DNA of 64,000 bases. It comes from Bog-473 sp963791455 (lineage in GTDB: Bacteria; Actinomycetota; Acidimicrobiia; Acidimicrobiales; RAAP-2). A program made the position numbers and the translations under genes. The notes beneath the pieces are model-generated. The model did no database searches. It was given only the letters and a program-made list of their open reading frames with translations, and was not told the origin of the DNA. Below are positions 46,147 through 55,105 of this stretch, piece after piece; position 1 is the first letter of the stretch; each line of letters starts with the position of its first letter. The stretch spans positions 434,001 to 498,000 of the forward strand of contig CAWBSM010000003.1 in assembly GCA_963791455.1 (NCBI GenBank), read 5' to 3'.

Positions 46147-47577
46147 ATGAGCGACGACACGACATGGCTTGACGCAACGGCACAGGCGGAGATGGTTCGC
46201 CGCAAGGAGGTGTCGCCCTCCGAGCTCGTCGGCCAGGCGATCACCCGCATGGAGAAGCTCAACCCGCAGCTGAACGCAGTCATCCACGAGCTGTACGACC
46301 GAGCGCACACAGAGGCCGCGGGCGAGCTGCCCGACGGGCCGTTCCGCGGCGTGCCTTTCCTCCTGAAGGATCTCGGTGCCGAGTTGGCCGGGACCCCCTT
46401 CTCCGAGGGGCTGGACTTCGCGGGCGACTATCACTCGACCGTGACCCAGGAGCTGACGCAGCGCTACATCGACGCCGGCTTCGTCATCTGCGGCAAGACG
46501 AACACACCCGAGCTCGGGATCCTCCCCACGGCCGAACCGCGCCGTTTCGGTGCGTCGCGCAACCCGTGGAACCCCGAGCACTCCACCGGTGGCTCGTCCG
46601 GAGGATCGGCCGCCGCCGTGGCGTCGGGCATGGTGCCGGCAGCGCACGCCAACGACGGGGGCGGCTCCATCAGGATCCCCGCTTCGTGCTGCGGCCTGGT
46701 CGGTCTCAAGCCCACGCGCGCCCGCAATTCGCTGGCGCCCAACTACGGCGACCTGATGGGCGGGCTCGTGGCCGAGCACGTGGTGACGCGCTCGGTGCGC
46801 GACTCGGCAGCGATCCTCGACGCCACGGCGGGGCCGGTGCCGGGCGATCCCTACTGGGCGCCCCCGCGCCGCGGACCGTCCTTCGCGGCCGCCGCCGCGA
46901 CCTCACCGCCACCGCTGCGCATCGCGGTCCTCACGGCCTCGCCGTCGGGGAGCGACGTGCACCCCGACTGCGTGGCGGCGACGCGGGCGGCCGCGACGCT
47001 GTGTGCGTCGCTCGGGCACCGGGTCGAGGACGCCGTGCTCGAGGTCGACGGCGACGCCTTCACAGCCGACTTCATCAACGCCTGGGGCGCCGGCAACGCC
47101 TGGGCCATCGGGGACTGGGAGCACCGCCTCGGCCGTGCCGCGACCGAGGCCGAGGTGGAGCCGCTGACCTGGGCCCTCATTCAGCTCGGGCGCTCCCTCA
47201 ACGCCGGGCAGTATCTGCAGGCGGTGCAGGGGCTGCAGCGGGTCACCCGCCAGATCGCGGCCGTCTTCGAGCAGATCGACGTCTTGCTCACCCCGACGCT
47301 GGGCGAGCCGCCGGCACCGCTCGGGACGTTCGATTCGCCCCCGGGCGAGCCGCTCGCCGGGTTGTTCCGGGCGGCCGCCTACGTGCCCTTCACGCCCCCG
47401 TTCAACGTCACCGGCCAGCCCGGCATCTCGCTGCCGCTGCACTGGAACGAGGCCGGGTTGCCCATCGGCGTGCAGTTCGTGGGACGCTTCGGCGACGAGG
47501 AGACGCTCCTCTCGTTGGCGGGACAGCTCGAGTACGCCGCGCCGTGGGCGGCGCGCCGGCCGCCGGTTGCCGCTTAG
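46147..47577 (+). CDS. Amidase (amidase-signature family)
   Basis: A 476-residue amidase-signature hydrolase. The Lys-cisSer-Ser triad is readable: Lys74 in VPFLLKDLG, Ser150 in STGGSSGGSAAAVA and Ser174 in GGGSIRIPAS. It is not GatA of the glutamyl-tRNA amidotransferase, since no gatC or gatB is adjacent and the C-terminal half (AVFEQIDVLLTPTLGEPPAP) is of the general amidase/6-aminohexanoate cyclic-dimer hydrolase type. The ATG lies eight bases after TACCGT (46133-46138). The stop overlaps that of the convergent flavoenzyme gene by four bases. Confidence 0.87.
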   Translation: MSDDTTWLDATAQAEMVRRKEVSPSELVGQAITRMEKLNPQLNAVIHELYDRAHTEAAGELPDGPFRGVPFLLKDLGAELAGTPFSEGLDFAGDYHSTVTQELTQRYIDAGFVICGKTNTPELGILPTAEPRRFGASRNPWNPEHSTGGSSGGSAAAVASGMVPAAHANDGGGSIRIPASCCGLVGLKPTRARNSLAPNYGDLMGGLVAEHVVTRSVRDSAAILDATAGPVPGDPYWAPPRRGPSFAAAAATSPPPLRIAVLTASPSGSDVHPDCVAATRAAATLCASLGHRVEDAVLEVDGDAFTADFINAWGAGNAWAIGDWEHRLGRAATEAEVEPLTWALIQLGRSLNAGQYLQAVQGLQRVTRQIAAVFEQIDVLLTPTLGEPPAPLGTFDSPPGEPLAGLFRAAAYVPFTPPFNVTGQPGISLPLHWNEAGLPIGVQFVGRFGDEETLLSLAGQLEYAAPWAARRPPVAA

Positions 47578-48773
47578 GGAGAACCGGGGCGGTCGCCCAC
47601 CAGCACGCAGCGCGTGCCCGAGTAGATGGTGGGCATGCACTTGTTGCAGTGGATACACAGCGACGCCGCCGAGGTGCCGGCCTGCATGCGGTGGGGCAGG
47701 TCAGGCTCGCGCAGCAGGGCGCGGGCCATGGCGACGAAGGCGAAGCCCTCGGCCAGGGCCGACTCGACGGTGGTCCGTTCGGTGATGCCGCCGAGCAGGA
47801 TGAGGGGCATGGTCAGGGCGCGCAGGAACTGCCGGGCGTAGGGGAGGAAGAACGCCTCCTCGTAGGGGTACGCCTTGAGGAAGCGGTGGCCGACGAGCCG
47901 GAAGCCGAGGCGGACCGGAGCGGGCAGGGTGGCGCCGAACTCGCGCAACGGCGCATCGCCGCGGAAGAGGTACATCGGGTTGGCCAGCGAGCTGCCGCCG
48001 GTGAGCTCCAGCGCATCGAGGGCGCCGTCGGACTCGAAGAGCGAGGCGATCTGCACGCTGTCGGCGAGCCACAGGCCACCCTCCACGCCGTCGGCCATGT
48101 TGAGCTTGGCCGTCACCGCGGTCGTGGGTCCCACGACGTCGCGCACCGAGCGGAGGACGTTGCGGGCGAAGCGGGCCCGGTTCTCGAGCGAACCGCCGAA
48201 TTGATCGTCGCGCCGGTTGAGCTTGGGACTCAGGAAGGCGCTGAGGAGATAGTTGTGCCCGACGTGCACCTCGATGTTGTCGAAGCCTGCCTCCACCGCC
48301 AACGCCGCGGCGCGGCGGTAGTCCTCGGTGATCCGCTCGATCCCGGCCCGGTCGACGGCGTGCACTCGGGAGCCCATCGGGGTGAAGCCACCGGAGGGGG
48401 AGAGCGCGGGGGCGTGGTTGGAGCGGGCGTTGGCGACCGGCCCGGCGTGGCCGATCTGCGCCGCCGCCGCAGCGCCCTCGGCGTGGATGGCGTCGGTGAG
48501 CCGCCGCAGGCCCGCGAGGTTGTCCTGGTTCAAGAGCAGGCAGTGCCGGTCGGTCCGGCCCTCAGGCGACACCGCCAAATAGGCCACGGTGGACATCGCA
48601 GCGCCACCGGCGGCCACTCGCCGGTGGAACGCGATCAGCTCGTCGCTGACGATGCCGCCCGGCATCACGCCCTCGAAGGTGGCCGCTTTGATGATGCGGT
48701 TCCGCAGGGTGAGCGGGCCGAGGTGGGCGGGGGCAAAGACCTGCGGCGCGGCAGAGCGCGGCGAGCGTGGCAC
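47574..48773 (-). CDS. Old-yellow-enzyme-family NADH:flavin oxidoreductase with C-terminal cysteine cluster
   Basis: A 399-residue FMN TIM-barrel of the OYE family, which reduces activated C=C bonds. Signature segments are LTLRNRIIKAATFEGVMPGG, AAAQIGHAGPVAN and DNIEVHVGHNYLLSAFLSP. In the latter two, typical OYE catalytic positions HxxH read HVGHN. The end holds Cys373, Cys376, Cys379 and Cys389 (CIHCNKC, GTRC), like the Fe-S site of 2,4-dienoyl-CoA reductase, but the FAD/NADPH domains that follow in that enzyme are missing. The GTG at 48773 was chosen for its AAGGG/AGG ribosome binding site. It could take part in enoyl-CoA or steroid metabolism. Confidence 0.82.
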   Translation of the reverse strand: MPRSPRSAAPQVFAPAHLGPLTLRNRIIKAATFEGVMPGGIVSDELIAFHRRVAAGGAAMSTVAYLAVSPEGRTDRHCLLLNQDNLAGLRRLTDAIHAEGAAAAAQIGHAGPVANARSNHAPALSPSGGFTPMGSRVHAVDRAGIERITEDYRRAAALAVEAGFDNIEVHVGHNYLLSAFLSPKLNRRDDQFGGSLENRARFARNVLRSVRDVVGPTTAVTAKLNMADGVEGGLWLADSVQIASLFESDGALDALELTGGSSLANPMYLFRGDAPLREFGATLPAPVRLGFRLVGHRFLKAYPYEEAFFLPYARQFLRALTMPLILLGGITERTTVESALAEGFAFVAMARALLREPDLPHRMQAGTSAASLCIHCNKCMPTIYSGTRCVLVGDRPGSP

Positions 48774-48828
48774 GGCACCTACCCTTGTCGACCGGCGGGT
48801 CGGCCGCACGGCGGACTCCGCATCGACC

Positions 48829-50367
48829 TCAGCGCCGGGCCCCGCCGGCGCCCGCCGGCACCGGGTCGGGTCGCAGGGGCGGGTTGCCGAGGGCGCAGTG
48901 CCAGGTCCCGCTGTATTCCTGGACGACCGGCGCCGGCGGGCCCGCCGGATTGCGAATGGTCAACGCGGCGATGACCCCGCCGAGGGCCGCCGTGAAGGCG
49001 GAGATGAGCATGGCGGTGCGGAACCCCACGGCGAGCGTCGAGCTGCCGAGGGCCGCCGCGCCCGTCAGTCCCGAGAGCAGGGGCAGCAAGGCGACCGCCA
49101 GGAGCCCCGCCGCCCGGGCCACCACGTTGTTGACCGCCGAGGCGATGCCGAAGTGTTCGGCCGGTGCCGCGCCCATCGCGGTCGCCGTCAGCGGGGCCAC
49201 GACGATGGCGAGGCCCACGCCGAAGAGCAGCACGGCCGGGAAGACTTGGGTGAGATAGCTGCCCGGGTGGGTGGCCCGGGTGAGGAGCAGGAGTCCGGCG
49301 CCGACGACGAAAGGCCCGAGGGTCATCTGCAGCCGGGGGCCGATGCGGGCCGAGAGCTGGCCCGACCGGGCCGAGAACGCGAGCATGCAGATGGTCACCG
49401 GGAGCAAGGCCAGGCCCGACGCCAGCGGGGTGTAGTGCGCGACGAGTTGCAGCTCGATCGGGAGCAAGAACAGCGCGCCACCAAGCGCGCCGTAGACAGC
49501 GAACGTCACGGCGTTGGCGCCGCTGAACTGGCGGGAGCGGAACAGCTCGAGCGGGAGCATGGGCCGGGTTCGACGCAGCTCGACAACGACGAAGGCGGGG
49601 GCGGTCACGGCCGCGAGAACGAGGCTGGCCACGACGGCCGGGCTCGACCAGCCTCGCGTGGGTGCCTCGATGAGCCCGTAGGTCAGGCCGGCCAGGAACG
49701 CGACCGCCAGCGCGGCGCCGACGGTGTCGATGCGACCGGTGCTGTTGGGGTCCCGTGACTCGGGTACGTGGCGGGCGGTCACGGCGAGGACCAACGCGGC
49801 GAGCGGGAGGTTGATGAAGAAGACCCAACGCCACGAGGCAACCGCGAGGAGGTAGCCGCCCACGAGCGGTCCGCCCGCCGCCGCCAAGCCGCCGAACCCC
49901 GACCAGGCGCCGATGGCGCGGGCGCGGTCATCGGCGCGGAACGAGGCCTGGATGATGGCCAGGCTGGCGGGCGCCAGGAGCGCCCCCCCGACGCCTTGGA
50001 CCACGCGGGCTCCGATCAACCAGGCGGCTCCCGGGGCAAGGCCGCAGCCCGCCGAGGCGAGGGCGAACCAGACGACGCCGACGGTGAAGACGCGCCGGCG
50101 CCCGTATCGGTCCCCCAGTGCACCGCCGAGGAGCAAGAAGGCGGCCAGCGTGAGGGCATACCCGGTGACGACCCACTGCAGCGCGCCGACGCCCCCGTGA
50201 AAGGTGCGGTGGATGGAGGGGAGTGCGATGCCGACGACGGTCGAATCGAGCAAGGCCATCCCCGAGCCGAGCACCGTGCAGACGATGACCCAACGCCCCT
50301 GGGCGGAGGAGAGCGCGAGGCCCTCGGCCGGTCTCCCCACGGGTGGCGCCGCGTCGACACTGCTCAC
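48829..50367 (-). CDS. MFS transporter, DHA2 family (second copy)
   Basis: A 512-residue, 14-helix exporter related to EmrB/QacA. Motif A GGALGDRYGRRRVFTVG and motif C-like GGPLVGGYLLAVASWRWVFF are clear, and helix 1 contains VLGSGMALLDSTVVGIALPS. The start is the GTG at 50367, overlapping the stop of the PASTA lipoprotein gene (GTGA); the long open frame upstream is a shadow. Translational coupling to a cell-wall-binding-type lipoprotein is unusual and hints that the two act together, for example on a cell-envelope-derived or lipid substrate (inference). Confidence 0.85.
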   Translation of the reverse strand: MSSVDAAPPVGRPAEGLALSSAQGRWVIVCTVLGSGMALLDSTVVGIALPSIHRTFHGGVGALQWVVTGYALTLAAFLLLGGALGDRYGRRRVFTVGVVWFALASAGCGLAPGAAWLIGARVVQGVGGALLAPASLAIIQASFRADDRARAIGAWSGFGGLAAAGGPLVGGYLLAVASWRWVFFINLPLAALVLAVTARHVPESRDPNSTGRIDTVGAALAVAFLAGLTYGLIEAPTRGWSSPAVVASLVLAAVTAPAFVVVELRRTRPMLPLELFRSRQFSGANAVTFAVYGALGGALFLLPIELQLVAHYTPLASGLALLPVTICMLAFSARSGQLSARIGPRLQMTLGPFVVGAGLLLLTRATHPGSYLTQVFPAVLLFGVGLAIVVAPLTATAMGAAPAEHFGIASAVNNVVARAAGLLAVALLPLLSGLTGAAALGSSTLAVGFRTAMLISAFTAALGGVIAALTIRNPAGPPAPVVQEYSGTWHCALGNPPLRPDPVPAGAGGARR

Positions 50368-51185
50368 TGCGGGCAGTGGTGCATGACGAAAGCGACCGAC
50401 GTCCCCGCATTGAGCACGGTGCCGGCCTTGGTGTCCTGGCTGAGCACCGTCGGCGGCACGGTCGTGGTGGTCGTGGTGGAGGACTTGCGCGGGAAGGTGG
50501 TGGGCGTCGAGGTGGACGACGTCGCGTTCGGCGCCGGCACCGAGGGCTTGGGGGAGCCCGTCGTGGTGGTGGTCGGGTGCGCGGCGGTGAGCGTTGCCGT
50601 CGAGTAACAGGCCCAGGTCAGTCCGGCGGTGTGGAGGAGGTTTACCGCGGCGCCGAAGGTGAGGCCGGTGATGTCCGGCACGACCGAGCCGTCGGGGTAA
50701 CAGCCCGACCAGGTGATCCCGATCCACGAGCCCTTTCGCAGGGTGCTGCCGGCGACCAGCGGGACCGCGCCCACGTTCACATCCGGCGGTTTACCCGGAA
50801 CCGACAACGACACGACCACGCTCTGGCTGGTGGGAGTGCCCTTGTCGCAGGCCGGTGTCAGGGGGAAGGTGAAAAGGCCGGCGAGGTACAGGAGGAAGCG
50901 GGCGGCATCGATCTTCAGGCCGATCACGTCGGGCACGGCCACATCCGGCTCCGTCGGTGCGGTGGTCGTCGACGTCGTCGGTGCGGTGGGCGTCGGCGCC
51001 GTCGGTGCAATGGTCGTCGACGTCGCGGCCGCGGTCGCGGCGGCGGTCGTGGAGGTCGTGGAGGTCGTGGTGCTCCGGGAGACCAACGGCGGCGTCGACG
51101 GCGTGCCGCCGCAGGCGGCGAGGGCGCCGGACAGCACGAACGTGACGAGCACACTGCCAACGAGGAGGCGGTCGCGCGCCGTCAT
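50364..51185 (-). CDS. PASTA-domain lipoprotein
   Basis: A 273-residue exported lipoprotein. The lipobox LSGALAACGG places the acylated Cys at about residue 25. A Thr/Ser/Ala/Pro-rich, probably extended linker (about 30-80) leads to two PASTA-like units, VPDVIGLKIDAARFLLYLAG and VPDITGLTFGAAVNLLHTAG. PASTA modules bind peptidoglycan or beta-lactams in PknB and PBPs. A second Thr-rich linker and a third weak unit (AGTVLNAGTSVAF) end the protein. No kinase domain is present. Its stop overlaps the MFS start, so it is the first gene of a two-gene operon. Confidence 0.75.
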   Translation of the reverse strand: MTARDRLLVGSVLVTFVLSGALAACGGTPSTPPLVSRSTTTSTTSTTAAATAAATSTTIAPTAPTPTAPTTSTTTAPTEPDVAVPDVIGLKIDAARFLLYLAGLFTFPLTPACDKGTPTSQSVVVSLSVPGKPPDVNVGAVPLVAGSTLRKGSWIGITWSGCYPDGSVVPDITGLTFGAAVNLLHTAGLTWACYSTATLTAAHPTTTTTGSPKPSVPAPNATSSTSTPTTFPRKSSTTTTTTVPPTVLSQDTKAGTVLNAGTSVAFVMHHCPQ

Positions 51186-51414
51186 GCCCTCAGCTGCTGC
51201 ACGGGGTGTCCGACGCCGGCCGACATGCGGCCATCTTTCCCCATTGACGGTCCGGCCGGCTCAACGGCGCGGATCGTGGGGCTAGCACCACGCCCGGACC
51301 GAGGCTAGCCACCTTGGCGGTCAGGCACCGACGGGAGAGACTCCAGGTTGGAGGATCGGGGACAGCGGTGAAGGCCGAGACCGGGAGCGAACGCCATTCA
51401 GGAGGTGCTGAGAC

Positions 51415-53928
51415 GTGACGTTCCCCGCCGTCCGCGCCGCGGCCTATCGTTTCCGGGCCACCTTCCCGCGTCGGTGGGGCGAATACGTCACGCTCGTCGT
51501 CCTCATCGGGCTGCTGGGCGGCGTCGCGTTGGGGACGATCGCCGGCGCCCGGCGGACCCAGGCGTCGTACGCGACGTACCTGGCGGGCACGAACCCTGCG
51601 GACCTGGAGCTCTTCGCTGCGTTCGCCAATCCCGCGCTGGGTTCGTCGGTGGGCTACAACCCGGCGACGAACGCCCAGATCCTCCGGAAGCCGTACGTGC
51701 GGCGCGAAGAGACGGTGGTGGGGTTCGACGGCAACATCGCCTTCGTCCGTGGCGCCCATTACCGCTACCGGCCCGGAGAGAAGCCACCGAGCATCGAGGG
51801 CGCGTTGGGCGGGGAGTACACGACCCAGGACAGCGCCTTCATCGTCGCGGGCAGGTACGCCAACCCCGCCAACCCGCACGAGGCGGTCATGAACGCCCAG
51901 GCCGCCGCGGAGTGGGGGCTGCACATCGGCTCGGTCCTGCGGATAGGCCTCAACTCCGACGCGCAAGAGATCGCCATGAGCTCGCCCACTGGACCCTCGA
52001 ACCTGCCGGCGGTCGCGGTGGCGACCGTCAAGATCGTCGGCGTCGTGATCCTGCCCCGGGACGTGGACGAGGACGACTACGACAGCCTCGGCTCGGCCTC
52101 CATCATCGTGTCGCCGGCCTTGACGCGCCAGATCGCCACGTGTTGCGCCTACTACTCCTACAGCGCGTTGAAGCTCGCGGGCGGCGCCGCCCATCTGCAC
52201 TCGGCCGAGGCGGAACTGGCCCGCGTCGGTCTCGGGCTCACCCCGGCGGGGGCATTCCAGACCTACGCCCCGTCCATCGCGGCCGCCGAGCGCGCCATCA
52301 GGCCGGTGGCGGTCGCGCTGGCGGTCTTCGGTGGGCTGGCGGCTCTGTCCCTGCTGATCGTGGTCGTGCAGGTCATCGCGCGGCAGCTGCGAAGGCACGC
52401 CGGCGAGGCGGCGACGCTGCGCGCGCTTGGGGCCGGCCCGGTCACCACGATGGGCGATTCGGTCGCCGGGATCGTCGGAGGGGCCGTTGTGGGCGGTGTG
52501 CTGGCGGTCCTCGTTGGCCTCGCCCTCTCACCCCTCTTCCCGCTCGGCCCGGTGCGCCCCGTCTCCCCGGTGAGCGTGTCGGCCGATTGGGTCGTCCTCG
52601 GGCTCGGGTTCGTGGCCCTGGTCCTGGCGGTGGCGGGAATCGCGTTGCTGGAGGCGTACCGGCAGGCCCCACACCGGGCGGAGAGCCGCGCCGGCCGGGT
52701 CATCCGCCGCCCCTCGGCCGCGGCGAGAGCGACGGCGGCGTCGGGTCTGCCGGTGGCGGCGGTCACCGGCATCCGCTACGCGGTCGAACCGGGAGACGGT
52801 GATCCCGTCCCGGTGCGGTCGGCCATTCTCGGCGCCACTCTTGCTGTCGTTGTCGTCCTCGCCACGGTGATCTTCGGGGCCAGCCTCAACAACCTCGTGA
52901 CCCATCCGAGCCTGTACGGGTGGAACTGGGACTACGCGCTGCTGTCGGGCTTCTCCGGCGACGAGGACCTCCCCGCCCAGCAGAGCGCGACCCTTCTGGC
53001 CCGGGACCCCTTCGTCTCGGCGGCGTCCGGTGTTTACTTCGCCAACGCCAAGTTGGACGGCCAGAGGTTCCCGGTCATCGGCATGAGCCCGAACGCCAAG
53101 GTGGCCCCACCGCTCCTGAGCGGGCACGGCCTCCTGGCGCCGAACGAGACGGTCTTGGGAACCGCGACGATGTCGGCGCTGGGCAAGCACATCGGGGACA
53201 CGGTGGCGGTGGGCGCGGGCGGCCACCGGACGCGCCGCCTCACCATCGTGGGCACGGCGACCATGCCGGCCCTCGTGGGACCAGGCATGGGCATCGGGGC
53301 CATCGTCGACTACCGGTTGATCCCGGCCGCGGTCCGCAATCAGCAAGGCAGTCCGATCACCGGTCCCAATGCGTACCTCATCCGAACGAACGGCGCGACC
53401 GCCCAGGGGGTTGACTCGCTGGACCGCGTCGTCAATGTCATCAACAATCCCAACTCACCGAGTCCCGGTTCGGCCGGCGGAGTCGTCACGGCGCTGCGCC
53501 CCGAGGAGATCGTTGACTCGCATTCCATCGTGGCGATCCCCGCCGTCCTGGGCGTGAGCCTTGCCATCGGTGCGGCGCTCGCGCTCGGGACGACCCCCGC
53601 CGCATCGGTGCGCCGACGACGCCGAGACCTGGCCGTGCTCAAGACGTTGGGTCTCTCGGGTCGCCAATTGGGCTCCGTCGTCGCCTGGCAGTCGAGCGTG
53701 ACGGTCGCGATCGGCACTCTCATCGGCATACCCTTGGGCATCATTGTGGGGCACCTGCTGTGGAATGCGTTCGCGGAGGCGATTCACGCCGTTCCGGTGA
53801 CGAACATCCCCGCGCTGTACGTGGCGGCGATCGCGGTCGGAGCCGTGGTTCTGGCCAACGTCGTTGCGGCCGTCCCGGCGCGGGTCGCTGCCCACACGCG
53901 GACGGCGGTGTTGCTGCGTGCGGAGTAG
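51415..53928 (+). CDS. FtsX/MacB-type ABC transporter permease
   Basis: An 837-residue permease with two FtsX-like halves. There is one N-terminal helix (about 24-44), a large periplasmic domain, three helices (about 290-410), a second single helix (about 455-480), another periplasmic domain, and a C-terminal FtsX domain (about 690-835) with RRRRRDLAVLKTLGLSGRQL, the coupling-helix region facing the ATPase. Such proteins export lipids, peptides or lipoproteins. No ATP-binding subunit lies next to it, so it must borrow one. The GTG start has GGAGG nine bases upstream. Confidence 0.82.
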   Translation: MTFPAVRAAAYRFRATFPRRWGEYVTLVVLIGLLGGVALGTIAGARRTQASYATYLAGTNPADLELFAAFANPALGSSVGYNPATNAQILRKPYVRREETVVGFDGNIAFVRGAHYRYRPGEKPPSIEGALGGEYTTQDSAFIVAGRYANPANPHEAVMNAQAAAEWGLHIGSVLRIGLNSDAQEIAMSSPTGPSNLPAVAVATVKIVGVVILPRDVDEDDYDSLGSASIIVSPALTRQIATCCAYYSYSALKLAGGAAHLHSAEAELARVGLGLTPAGAFQTYAPSIAAAERAIRPVAVALAVFGGLAALSLLIVVVQVIARQLRRHAGEAATLRALGAGPVTTMGDSVAGIVGGAVVGGVLAVLVGLALSPLFPLGPVRPVSPVSVSADWVVLGLGFVALVLAVAGIALLEAYRQAPHRAESRAGRVIRRPSAAARATAASGLPVAAVTGIRYAVEPGDGDPVPVRSAILGATLAVVVVLATVIFGASLNNLVTHPSLYGWNWDYALLSGFSGDEDLPAQQSATLLARDPFVSAASGVYFANAKLDGQRFPVIGMSPNAKVAPPLLSGHGLLAPNETVLGTATMSALGKHIGDTVAVGAGGHRTRRLTIVGTATMPALVGPGMGIGAIVDYRLIPAAVRNQQGSPITGPNAYLIRTNGATAQGVDSLDRVVNVINNPNSPSPGSAGGVVTALRPEEIVDSHSIVAIPAVLGVSLAIGAALALGTTPAASVRRRRRDLAVLKTLGLSGRQLGSVVAWQSSVTVAIGTLIGIPLGIIVGHLLWNAFAEAIHAVPVTNIPALYVAAIAVGAVVLANVVAAVPARVAAHTRTAVLLRAE

Positions 53929-54031
53929 CAGGTCACGCTGCAGGCCTTCGACGGGGCGGCTCGCTCTCCGCGGGGCTGGCACCGGGGCGCTGGCACCGGG
54001 GCGCTCCACGACGCATGATCTCTTCGTCGTC

Positions 54032-54289
54032 ATGGTGAACAACGGAGAACTCCAAGAACACGTCGTGCCCAAGGCCATCGAAGGGGGTTGGCTGGACGCC
54101 GAGCTGCGCGACACGTTTCCAGCCAGCGACCCGCTCCCTCATTGGGCGGGGCCACCCCGGCCGACCGACGATGCCGACCGCGCCCGCCGACGGGTGGTCC
54201 GCGGCGAACCGGTCCGACAGGTCGAGGGGCACAAGGATCGCGGCGCACCGATGCCGCAGGCGTTGCCCAGGGACATGTCACCGGGCTGA
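54032..54289 (+). CDS. Small hypothetical protein with TFPASDPLPHW motif
   Basis: An 85-residue charged protein with WLDAELRDTFPASDPLPHWAG in its middle. The short FPASDP-P motif recurs in many small bacterial proteins of unknown role, often near stress genes. The rest is Arg/Asp-rich and probably disordered. I chose the ATG at 54032, where the conserved part begins; the longer frame overlaps the permease end in another frame. No function is assigned. Confidence 0.5.
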   Translation: MVNNGELQEHVVPKAIEGGWLDAELRDTFPASDPLPHWAGPPRPTDDADRARRRVVRGEPVRQVEGHKDRGAPMPQALPRDMSPG

Positions 54290-54335
54290 CGAAGGCCGTT
54301 TGGCGCGCACTCGCTCGCCGAGGCAGGTCGGGTGG

Positions 54336-55055
54336 CTACGTCTGAAACGCCGCGATGCGGCGGCTGAGATTGACCGCGTGATCGCCGATGCGCTCGTAGA
54401 AGCGCGAGACCAGCGTGACCTGTGCGGCCACGGTCGGGGGCATGCCTCCCTTTGCGGTCTCGTTCGTCAGACGATCATGGAGAATGTCGAGCTCTTCGTC
54501 TTCTTCGTCCAGCTCGAGTTCCTCGGCGTCGCGGTCGACGTAGGCGGTCGCGACGGTCTGCCACATCTCGGCTGCCACCTCGGACATTCTCTGCACGATG
54601 CCGCGACCCACCGGTGTCATCTGCGCCCCCACGTTGGTGAGGGCCCGTTGCGCGATGTGCTCAGCCAGGTCCGCGCTGCGTTCCAGCTCCGGAAGCAGCA
54701 TGAGCGTCCCGATGAGTTCTCGGAGGCTGCGCCGGTTGAGCTCATCGGACTCGAGGCGCGACCAGATGAGGAGCTCCAAATCGGCGGCCAGTTCATCGAT
54801 GTCCTGATCACCGTCGACGACCGACTCGCCCAGTTCTCTGTCGCCGTTCAACAGTGCCCACGTCGCACGCGCCAACGCCTCTCGGACGAGCGCGAACAGA
54901 TTGAGCACCAAGGGTTGCACCGCGGGCTCCACCATCGCATTGAAGATAGCCAGTTCGGGACGCTGAGTGCCCCTGGGCTGATTTCCTGCTGCCGACGTTG
55001 CGCGCGGAGGTGACGACTCGAGCCGTTTCGCCGGCGGCGACACCTCGTCGTTCAC
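54336..55055 (-). CDS. PhoU-family protein
   Basis: A 239-residue all-helical protein with two PhoU three-helix repeats; PhoU binds metal clusters and links the Pst phosphate transporter to the PhoR kinase. Typical acidic metal-site segments are DQDIDELAADLELLIW and DEEDEELDILHDRL, and the end RFYERIGDHAVNLSRRIAAF is the family C-terminus. The first ~35 residues are disordered and not part of the domain. No pst genes or PhoPR are nearby, so it may serve another transporter. The start is GTG; the exact N-terminus is uncertain. Confidence 0.85.
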   Translation of the reverse strand: MNDEVSPPAKRLESSPPRATSAAGNQPRGTQRPELAIFNAMVEPAVQPLVLNLFALVREALARATWALLNGDRELGESVVDGDQDIDELAADLELLIWSRLESDELNRRSLRELIGTLMLLPELERSADLAEHIAQRALTNVGAQMTPVGRGIVQRMSEVAAEMWQTVATAYVDRDAEELELDEEDEELDILHDRLTNETAKGGMPPTVAAQVTLVSRFYERIGDHAVNLSRRIAAFQT

Positions 55056-55105
55056 TTTTGCGGGTATCCGTGCGTCGCGGTCGGTTACCTGGCTAGAACT
55101 GTGCC

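Noticed and set aside
46147..47577. GatA subunit of glutamyl-tRNA amidotransferase
   Set aside because: No gatB or gatC neighbours; the C-terminal half fits general amidases.
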